Shown piece after piece: positions 1-5,469 of a DNA stretch of 11,340 nucleotides. Each line of letters starts with the position of its first letter. The first letter of the stretch is position 1. The stretch lies in contig CAKSHV010000021.1 of assembly GCA_934457515.1 (NCBI GenBank), positions 1 through 11,340 on the forward strand. The letters run 5' to 3'. The position numbers and the translations under genes are program-made. This DNA is from an uncultured Clostridia bacterium (GTDB lineage Bacteria > Bacillota > Clostridia > RGIG6154). Below the pieces are notes generated by a model. It was given only the letters and a program-made list of their open reading frames with translations, had not been told where the DNA came from and ran no database searches.

Positions 1-47
1 CCTTCAATCGTTTCCTCAAGAATATCAATCAGTTTCATCAAATCCAC
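1..47 (-). CDS. Start of a small protein downstream of coaD (5' part only, runs off the window)
   Basis: Only the first 16 codons are visible, reading MDLMKLIDILEETIEG from a GTG start. A GGAGG motif at 56-60 lies 8 nt before the GTG. The in-frame ATG three codons later would be 17 nt away, so GTG is preferred. The SD sits directly after the coaD stop codon, so the gene is probably translated from the same mRNA as rsmD and coaD. The acidic, leucine-rich opening resembles the short 'ATPase-like' conserved protein that often follows coaD in Clostridia. That identification is from gene order and a weak N-terminal resemblance only, and no function can be assigned. Confidence 0.6.
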   Translation of the reverse strand, partial: MDLMKLIDILEETIE

Positions 48-61
48 AGGATTTTCCTCCT

Positions 62-538
62 TTATTTTAACTTCATTTTAATCTCATTTACAATTTCTTC
101 CGGCACAAGCCCTGTCAAATCTCCGTCAAGCGCACCGATTTCTTTTACGATGCTGGAGCTCAAAAACGAATAGTTCTGGCTGGTCGTCATAAACAAGGTT
201 TCCGTTTCGGGGTTTAACTTTTTGTTCATCAGTGCCATCTGAAATTCGTATTCAAAATCCGTTACCGCGCGCAAGCCTTTAACAATCACATTTGCACTTT
301 TTTCTCTTGCAAAATCCGCCAAAAGCCCATTAAACGTGACAACTTCCACATTCGGGATGGATTTCGTAACGCGCCGAATCAGCTCAATTCTTTCCTCCAC
401 CGTGAACAGCGGGGTTTTGCTTCTGTTTATCGAAACGGCAACATACAGCTTGTCAAATATGGCAGACGAACGTTTGATAATGTCCAGATGCCCGTTGGTA
501 ACCGGGTCAAAGCTGCCGGGATAAATTGCTGTTTTCAT
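62..538 (-). CDS. coaD: Phosphopantetheine adenylyltransferase
   Basis: This enzyme transfers AMP from ATP to 4'-phosphopantetheine, giving dephospho-CoA in the penultimate step of cytoplasmic coenzyme A synthesis. The 158-residue product has the usual family length. The nucleotidyltransferase signature [11 protein letters not shown] is at residues 7-17, with the T/HxGH-type motif TNGH at 14-17. The [11 protein letters not shown] segment (88-98) and the C-terminal SSSIVKE motif (127-133) complete the bacterial CoaD pattern. The ATG lies one base after the rsmD stop codon. Its weak SD (AAGGCGG, 545-551) is inside the last rsmD codons, so translation is probably coupled to rsmD. No motif residue is missing and the gene looks intact and functional. 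Confidence 0.97.
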   Translation of the reverse strand: MKTAIYPGSFDPVTNGHLDIIKRSSAIFDKLYVAVSINRSKTPLFTVEERIELIRRVTKSIPNVEVVTFNGLLADFAREKSANVIVKGLRAVTDFEYEFQMALMNKKLNPETETLFMTTSQNYSFLSSSIVKEIGALDGDLTGLVPEEIVNEIKMKLK

Positions 539-539
539 G

Positions 540-1070
540 TTATTCCGCCTTTTTGTATAATGTAATGTATACTCTGCCGTATTTTGCCTGTCTGATTATC
601 GAAAATCCATCAAACGCGGGCGGCACTTTTTCGGTTTCCAGTGCGACGACCGCAGCATTTTCCAAAACAGCGGAAAGACAGCCAAAAACCTCATTTTCTA
701 TTCCCTTTGAATAGGGCGGGTCTAAAAAAACAAGGGTATACTTTCGTTCCGTTCTTTTCAAAAACGCTTTCCAGTCGGAAAAGTGCACTGCAGCGTTTTC
801 TTCCAAATGCGTGGCGCTTAAGTTACTGCGCGTAACCGATAAGGACTTGTTTGACGCGTCTACAAAATCGCAGAAAGCAGCGCCGCGGCTTAACGCCTCA
901 ATACCCAAGGCGCCCGAACCGCTGAACAAATCCAAAACCACAGCGTTTGCAAGATAGGGCATAAGCGATGAAAAAAGAGATTCTTTCACCCTGTCCAAAG
1001 TCGGGCGAACATCAAGCCCCTCGGGTGCGGCCAATTTTCGTCCTCTTGCTTTTCCGGAAATAACCCGCAT
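540..1070 (-). CDS. rsmD: 16S rRNA (guanine-966-N2)-methyltransferase RsmD
   Basis: This is an S-adenosylmethionine-dependent methyltransferase that modifies a guanine of 16S rRNA (G966 in E. coli numbering) during small-subunit assembly. Counting from the preferred start (176 residues), the opening [10 protein letters not shown] is typical of the family. RPT follows at 22-24, the SAM-binding motif [10 protein letters not shown] at 47-56, and the catalytic DPPY at 117-120. An ATG four codons upstream (1080-1082) is in frame, but the only good SD, GGAGGG at 1075-1080, overlaps it and sits 4-5 nt before the inner ATG. The inner start is therefore chosen. The gene is first in an rsmD-coaD unit with its own promoter at 1114-1141. 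The rsmD-coaD pair is a conserved gene order in Bacillota. Confidence 0.96.
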   Translation of the reverse strand: MRVISGKARGRKLAAPEGLDVRPTLDRVKESLFSSLMPYLANAVVLDLFSGSGALGIEALSRGAAFCDFVDASNKSLSVTRSNLSATHLEENAAVHFSDWKAFLKRTERKYTLVFLDPPYSKGIENEVFGCLSAVLENAAVVALETEKVPPAFDGFSIIRQAKYGRVYITLYKKAE

Positions 1071-1074
1071 AACA

Positions 1075-1080
1075 CCCTCC
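1075..1080 (-). promoter_or_regulatory. Ribosome binding site that decides the rsmD start
   Basis: GGAGGG on the minus strand lies 4-5 nt before the ATG at 1068-1070. Its first base is also the last base of the upstream in-frame ATG (1080-1082). That upstream codon has only A/T-rich sequence before it and no SD, so initiation there is unlikely. Confidence 0.75.
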
Positions 1081-1113
1081 ATTTTACTTATGCATAAAAA
1101 AACGCCTACTTAT

Positions 1114-1141
1114 ATTTTACCTTAAACAGAAAATTTGTCAA
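1114..1141 (-). promoter_or_regulatory. Sigma-A-like promoter of the rsmD-coaD unit
   Basis: Read on the minus strand, a perfect -35 box TTGACA (1136-1141) is followed after 16 bp by TAAAAT (1114-1119), a 5-of-6 match to the -10 consensus. The expected transcription start is near 1107, giving a leader of about 37 nt. The promoter lies in the 137-bp spacer after recG, so rsmD and coaD can be expressed independently of recG. I see no convincing terminator between the recG stop codon and this promoter, so read-through from recG is also possible. Confidence 0.85.
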
Positions 1142-1207
1142 GGGGTAATCTGCTATTTTTTTATTTTTTTTTACTTTTATTTCATTTTTCCGTCATTTTT
1201 TGCTTTT

Positions 1208-3247
1208 TTAGTTTAAAATTTCTGCAATTTCCTTTTCTGCAAACGCATATTTCATGGCTCTGCTTAAAATTGCCTTTTCTTCCCTTGCCGCCGAAAGCGT
1301 GCCGTTTATCAGCGCCTCGACCGCCTCTTTTGACGCATATAAAAGCGATGTGTCTTCTGCGGGATTTGCCGTCTTTAAGGCGGGAACGCCGTGCTGACGC
1401 GTGCCGAAAAAGTCGCCCGGGCCGCGAAGCTTTAAATCCTGCTCGCTGATATAAAATCCGTCGGTTGACTGCTCGATGACTTTCAGACGCTGAAGGGTTT
1501 CGGGATTTTTGGTTTCCGCAAACAAAATGCAATAGGATTTTTTGCTGCCGCGCCCCACTCTGCCGCGCAGCTGATGCAGCTGCGAAAGCCCGAACCGCTC
1601 GGCATTTTCGATAATCATGGTGGTTGCATTCGGCACGTCCACGCCGACCTCTACAACCGTTGTGGACACAAGCGCCGAAATTCTGCCGCTTGCAAACTGA
1701 CCCATAACCTCTTCCTTTTCTTTGTCCTTCATTTTGCCGTGCAGCAGACCGATTGTAAAATCCGGGAAATCGGTTTGCAGCGATTCTGCAAACGATACCG
1801 CGTCTTTTGCGGACACCGCCTCCGACTCTTCCACCAGCGGGCATATGATATATGCCTGCTCGCCTGCCTCCAGGCGCTTTCTTAAAAAGGTATACACCCG
1901 CGTTCTGAAACTCTCGTCCACGCAAAACGTATCGATTTTTTGCCGTCCGGGCGGCAGAGAATCAATGGTTGAAATGTCCAAATCGCCGTATAAAATAAGG
2001 GCAAGGGTACGCGGGATGGGAGTTGCCGTCATAACCAGCATGTGCGGTGTTTTTCCCTTTTTGCCAAGCTCGGCGCGCTGTGCAACGCCGAAACGATGCT
2101 GTTCGTCGGTTACCACAAATCCTAAGTTTTTAAAGTGCACATCGCCTTGAATTAAAGCATGCGTACCGATTGCAATTTGAATACTGCCGTCCGCAAGCCC
2201 GTCTTTAATTGCCTGCTTTTGCCTTTTGGGAACAGAGGAGGTTAAAAGCGCACAGTTCGCGTTCGGAAACAGTTTTTTTAAGCTTTTTAAGTGCTGTGCG
2301 GCAAGAATTTCGGTGGGTGCCATCATGGCCGCCTGGTAGCCGTTTTTCAGTGCCAAATCCATGCCATATGCCGCAACAACCGTTTTACCCGAGCCCACGT
2401 CGCCCTGCACAAGGCGATTCATGGCTTTGCCGGACGCAAAATCCGATTTTAAAGTTTCAACCACTTTTTTCTGTGCGGAAGTTAATGCAAAAGGCAGACG
2501 TTTTTCAAACGCACTGCCGAGATGAGAAAACACAAATCCGTCCCGTTTTCCAAGGTTCTTTATCTTGGCTATGCGCATTTGAAACAGGAAAAATTCCTCG
2601 AACACAATGCGCTCTCGCGCCTTTTTTAGCGTTTCATAATCCTCGGGGAAATGCATGTTGTGCACCGCACGCGGGGCAGACATTAAACCGTATTTTTCTC
2701 TCACTTCGCGCGGAATCGGTTCGGGTATGTACGCTTCATACATTTCTAAAGCGGACAGCAGCGTTTTTTGCAGCGTTTTCATGCCAAGCCCGCGCCCTAA
2801 CGTATACACCGGCATAATTTTGCCGACTGTTGCACCGTCGTCCGGCTCAATTGCGGGGTTTACCATCCGCAAACCGCGCCCGCTTTTTTCCGCCTTTCCG
2901 TAAAGCACATATTCTTTGTCCCGCTTTAGACTCTGTTCCACATACGGCTGATTGTACCAAACACAGGCAAAATCGCCCGTATCATCCGCAAAAGTTGCGT
3001 TTGTAACCGAAAATTTTCGCCCCTTCCGAAAGGTGCGCACACCGCCCCACAGCTTGCATTTCACGCATACTTTTTCGCCCTCGGTCAGTTCGGAAACCGA
3101 AACAAACCGCCGCCTGTCCTCATACCCCGAAGGATAATAAGTTAAAAGGTCATATACCGTGTAAATTCCGTGCTTATGAAACACTTCCGCCCGCTTTTCG
3201 CCGACGCCTTTTAATGCAGACACCGCAAGGCTCATTAAATCGTCCAT
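1208..3247 (-). CDS. recG: ATP-dependent DNA helicase RecG
   Basis: RecG remodels stalled replication forks and drives branch migration of Holliday junctions and R-loops. From the preferred ATG the product has 679 residues, the normal size. The N-terminal wedge/OB-fold part carries the YEDRR motif (42-46). The SF2 helicase core has Walker A GDVGSGKT (282-289), DEQH box (381-384), motif III-like MTATPIPRT (406-414), and motif VI QLRGRVGR (559-566). TRQHG (616-620) lies in the conserved C-terminal segment. An in-frame TTG eight codons upstream is unlikely as a start, because the strong SD GGGAGGTG (3254-3261) lies downstream of it and 6 nt before the ATG at 3245-3247. The gene follows yloV, as in many Bacillota, and a hairpin precedes its SD. 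Confidence 0.97.
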   Translation of the reverse strand: MDDLMSLAVSALKGVGEKRAEVFHKHGIYTVYDLLTYYPSGYEDRRRFVSVSELTEGEKVCVKCKLWGGVRTFRKGRKFSVTNATFADDTGDFACVWYNQPYVEQSLKRDKEYVLYGKAEKSGRGLRMVNPAIEPDDGATVGKIMPVYTLGRGLGMKTLQKTLLSALEMYEAYIPEPIPREVREKYGLMSAPRAVHNMHFPEDYETLKKARERIVFEEFFLFQMRIAKIKNLGKRDGFVFSHLGSAFEKRLPFALTSAQKKVVETLKSDFASGKAMNRLVQGDVGSGKTVVAAYGMDLALKNGYQAAMMAPTEILAAQHLKSLKKLFPNANCALLTSSVPKRQKQAIKDGLADGSIQIAIGTHALIQGDVHFKNLGFVVTDEQHRFGVAQRAELGKKGKTPHMLVMTATPIPRTLALILYGDLDISTIDSLPPGRQKIDTFCVDESFRTRVYTFLRKRLEAGEQAYIICPLVEESEAVSAKDAVSFAESLQTDFPDFTIGLLHGKMKDKEKEEVMGQFASGRISALVSTTVVEVGVDVPNATTMIIENAERFGLSQLHQLRGRVGRGSKKSYCILFAETKNPETLQRLKVIEQSTDGFYISEQDLKLRGPGDFFGTRQHGVPALKTANPAEDTSLLYASKEAVEALINGTLSAAREEKAILSRAMKYAFAEKEIAEILN

Positions 3248-3253
3248 CTTTCG

Positions 3254-3261
3254 CACCTCCC
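3254..3261 (-). promoter_or_regulatory. Ribosome binding site that decides the recG start
   Basis: GGGAGGTG on the minus strand is 6 nt from the ATG at 3245-3247. The alternative TTG (3269-3271) lies upstream of this SD and inside the 3' arm of the neighbouring hairpin. Confidence 0.8.
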
Positions 3262-3270
3262 GTCTATGCA

Positions 3271-3299
3271 AAAAGAGTGCCCGAAAAAAGCACTCTTTT
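3271..3299 (-). terminator. Perfect 10-bp hairpin between yloV and recG: terminator or attenuator
   Basis: The minus strand reads AAAAGAGTGC, a 9-nt loop TTTTTTCGG, then GCACTCTTTT, followed by one more T and then GC. This gives a perfect stem with a short U-run that is mostly within the stem. It looks like an intrinsic terminator of moderate strength. It ends only about 10 nt before the recG SD, leaving no room for a separate recG promoter downstream. It therefore acts either as a partial terminator that lowers recG expression relative to yloU-yloV, or as an mRNA processing or stability element. The inverted repeat could work in either direction. Confidence 0.65.
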
Positions 3300-3313
3300 A
3301 AATTTTTCTTACA

Positions 3314-4936
3314 TTATTCTACCGAAATATAGTAGTAATAAAGGGGCTGACCGCCGTTATACACATTAAAATCGCAGTTTGAGAACGATTCTTCAAGCTT
3401 GGCTTTAAGCGTCTCGGCATCAGACTCTTTAACATCTTCTCCATAGTACAGAGAAACGGTGTTGTCCCCCTCTATCATGCCGGAAAGCAGTTTTTCGACC
3501 GCCTCGGCAACATCTTTGGTGATGACCTTAATTTTGCCCTCTTCCAGGCCCATAATATCATCTTTATGAATCTCAAAACCGTCTGCCGAAGAATCACGTG
3601 CCGCAAAGGTGACCGATGCGGATTTTACTGCGGCAATCATTTCGGTCATGGTTTCGGTGTTGGTGTCTGCGTCCGATTCGGGATCGAATCCAAGCATTGC
3701 CGAAATGCCCTGCATAAGCGTTTTTGTCGGCAAAACAACCACGTTTTTATCGGTGCAAAGTTCTTTTGCCTGCTCTGCCGCAAGAATAATGTTCTTATTG
3801 TTCGGCAACAAATAAACGGTTTTGGCGTTTGCCTTGTCGATTCTGCCGATAAAATCTTCGGTGCTCGGGTTCATGGTCTGCCCGCCCGAAATTACTTCGG
3901 TGCAGCCGAGTTCAGTGAAAATCTGCGTTATGCCGTCGCCTGCCGCAACCGCAACAAAACCATAGTCCGAAAGCGGTTTGTTTTCCGCAGCCTCGCGCTC
4001 TTTTTCCGCCAAAATGCGGTTCTGCTCGCGCATATTTTCAATTTTAATATTAATAATGTCGCCCAGTTTCATTGCCTCTTCCAGCGCAATGCCGGGGTTG
4101 TTGGTATGAACGTGTACTTTAATAAATTCGGTATCGTCCACAACGATGACACTGTCGCCGATTGCCTCTAAACGCTTGCGCAATGTTTTCCACGGCGCCT
4201 TCTTCTCCGCTTTGCGGATTAAAAATTCAGTGCAGTAGCCAAACTTAATATCCTCTGCGGGAATGGCTTTCGCGGACTCTTCTTTTTTCTCTTCGGTTAC
4301 GGTTTCCTCTGCGACCGCATTGCCCAAAAGTGCGGCATATGCGCCTTTAACGAGCACCATAAGACCCGTTCCGCCCGAATCGACAACGCCCGCCTGTTTC
4401 AGCTGCGGCAAGAGATTCGGCGTATTTTCCAAAGATTTGTCGCCGTGTTCTATCACATAGGCAAAAAACGCCTCTAAATCGCAATTGGTTTTATCCCACT
4501 GCTCTGCCGCCTCGGTCATTTCGCGGGCAACCGTTAAAATGGTGCCCTCGGTCGGTTTCATAACCGCGCGGTACGCCACATCAACCGATGTGCGCATAGC
4601 GGCAATAAGAGCCGGCACATCTGCCTCTGTTGTGCCCTTTAAGCCTTTTGCAAGGCCACGCAGGAACTGGGACAGAATAACGCCCGAGTTGCCGCGTGCA
4701 CCGCGGAGCGACGCGTGCGATGCAATGTCTGCCACCGCCGAGCAGGTAAGTTCTTCGTCATTGGATTCGAGCTCTTTTTTAACCGCCAATATCGTCATGG
4801 ACATATTTGTACCCGTATCGCCGTCCGGCACAGGAAACACATTTAAATCGTCCACCAATTTCTTTTGATTCGCCAGATTGTTTGCTGCAGAGATTAACAG
4901 CTGTTTAAATGTCTGACCGTCAATGGTATTTAACAA
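3314..4936 (-). CDS. yloV: DAK2/DegV-type fatty acid kinase, FakA-like (YloV family)
   Basis: The protein resembles FakA, the ATP-binding subunit that phosphorylates fatty acids carried by a separate FakB (DegV-like) protein, feeding exogenous fatty acids into phospholipid synthesis. The 540-residue length is typical. The N-terminal DhaL/DAK2 domain contains NVFPVPDGDTGTNM (32-45) with the Mg/ATP-binding aspartates D38 and D40. It also has GARGNSGVILSQ (79-90) and DSGGTG (186-191). The middle domain starts around GYCTEFL (233-239) and the C-terminal DegV-like part includes GQTMNPST (352-359). The start is TTG: the strong SD AAGGAGG (4947-4953) is 10 nt upstream and no ATG or GTG is better placed. 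It follows yloU by 25 nt, the standard arrangement. No FakB gene is visible here. Substrate assignment is by family. Confidence 0.92.
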   Translation of the reverse strand: MLNTIDGQTFKQLLISAANNLANQKKLVDDLNVFPVPDGDTGTNMSMTILAVKKELESNDEELTCSAVADIASHASLRGARGNSGVILSQFLRGLAKGLKGTTEADVPALIAAMRTSVDVAYRAVMKPTEGTILTVAREMTEAAEQWDKTNCDLEAFFAYVIEHGDKSLENTPNLLPQLKQAGVVDSGGTGLMVLVKGAYAALLGNAVAEETVTEEKKEESAKAIPAEDIKFGYCTEFLIRKAEKKAPWKTLRKRLEAIGDSVIVVDDTEFIKVHVHTNNPGIALEEAMKLGDIINIKIENMREQNRILAEKEREAAENKPLSDYGFVAVAAGDGITQIFTELGCTEVISGGQTMNPSTEDFIGRIDKANAKTVYLLPNNKNIILAAEQAKELCTDKNVVVLPTKTLMQGISAMLGFDPESDADTNTETMTEMIAAVKSASVTFAARDSSADGFEIHKDDIMGLEEGKIKVITKDVAEAVEKLLSGMIEGDNTVSLYYGEDVKESDAETLKAKLEESFSNCDFNVYNGGQPLYYYYISVE

Positions 4937-4961
4937 CTTTGTTTCGCCTCCTTAGCAAAAA

Positions 4962-5318
4962 TCAGTCGACCCGAATGCCCTCAACACTGACCTCGACTTT
5001 TTTCACCGTGCAGCCCGTCTGCGACTCGACCGCATACTTCACATTTTCAATCACATTTTTGCTGATTGCAGAAAGGTTCACACCGTACTCGGCTATAACG
5101 TGCAGTTCAAGCAAAACGCTGCCGTCCGACGAGGAAACCACGCGAACGCCTTTTGATGACGAGTCTTTCAGCAAAAGAGACGCCAACTGGTCCGCCTTAG
5201 AACGGTACGCCATACCCACAACGCCGACGCAGTGGGTTGCCTCAACCGCCGCGATTTTTGCAATCACTTCGTCCGAAATAACAATGCCGCCGTATACATT
5301 TTTTGTTTTCAGTGGCAT
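4962..5318 (-). CDS. yloU: Asp23/Gls24 family envelope-stress protein (YloU)
   Basis: This 118-residue cytoplasmic protein belongs to the Asp23/Gls24 family. Members of this family have been linked to cell-envelope or alkaline stress and can form membrane-associated filaments in some Bacillota, but the biochemical role of YloU is not settled. The diagnostic N-terminal segment GGIVISDEVIAKIAAVEA, then GVVGM, is present. The middle contains the alternating beta pattern ending in ELHVIAEYGVNL, and the tail has VNV-type strands around TVKKVEVSVEGI. A GTG three codons upstream (5325-5327) is in frame, but it overlaps the SD GGAGGTGG (5324-5331). The core of that SD is 8 nt from the ATG at 5316-5318, so the ATG is chosen. 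It is the first gene after the promoter at 5409-5437 and is followed directly by yloV, its usual partner. Confidence 0.92.
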   Translation of the reverse strand: MPLKTKNVYGGIVISDEVIAKIAAVEATHCVGVVGMAYRSKADQLASLLLKDSSSKGVRVVSSSDGSVLLELHVIAEYGVNLSAISKNVIENVKYAVESQTGCTVKKVEVSVEGIRVD

Positions 5319-5343
5319 ACCTTCCACCTCCGATTCTATTTCC

Positions 5344-5362
5344 GCCGCGCAAGGTACGCGGC
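5344..5362 (-). other. G+C-rich hairpin in the yloU leader
   Basis: The minus strand has GCCGCG, a 7-nt loop, then CGCGGC, a perfect 6-bp all-G/C stem in an otherwise A/T-rich leader. It lies 12 nt upstream of the yloU SD. No U-run follows, so it is not an intrinsic terminator. It may stabilise the mRNA or tune ribosome access. I do not recognise it as a known riboswitch. Confidence 0.5.
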
Positions 5363-5383
5363 ACAGTTTGCCTTTTGAACTTC

Positions 5384-5399
5384 TCTTCCGAAAGGAAGA
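5384..5399 (-). other. Short hairpin near the 5' end of the yloU-yloV mRNA
   Basis: The minus strand has TCTTCC, loop TTTC, then GGAAGA, a 6-bp stem. From the predicted start near 5402, the hairpin begins within the first few nucleotides of the transcript. Stem-loops this close to the 5' end often protect mRNA from decay. That role is inferred from position only. Confidence 0.45.
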
Positions 5400-5408
5400 A
5401 CATCCTAT

Positions 5409-5437
5409 ATTTTACCACACATTTTCAAAATAATCAA
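5409..5437 (-). promoter_or_regulatory. Sigma-A-like promoter of yloU-yloV(-recG)
   Basis: On the minus strand, -35 TTGATT (5432-5437) is separated by exactly 17 bp from -10 TAAAAT (5409-5414). A TGG just before the -10 box gives an extended -10 (TGn) element. The predicted start near 5402 leaves a leader of about 84 nt with two hairpins. The promoter lies in the 151-bp spacer after the oxidoreductase gene and separates the two expression units. Confidence 0.82.
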
Positions 5438-5469
5438 CTATATTTTATGAAAAATCAAACAGCGTTTTA

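Noticed and set aside
1084..1095. Three-codon leader frame (ATG CAT AAG TAA) before rsmD
   Set aside because: There is no SD, and such short frames are expected by chance in A/T-rich leaders.
1182..1925. Open minus-strand frame of 247 codons inside the 3' part of recG
   Set aside because: It overlaps recG in another frame, is rich in R, G and A as expected for a shadow frame, has no recognisable motif and no SD.
2209..2817. Open plus-strand frame of about 200 codons antisense to recG
   Set aside because: It is opposite a strongly conserved helicase gene, has low-complexity composition and no initiation signal or domain.
3566..4171. Open plus-strand frame of about 200 codons antisense to yloV
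   Set aside because: It is rich in C, F, R and N as an antisense shadow, with no SD and no family resemblance.
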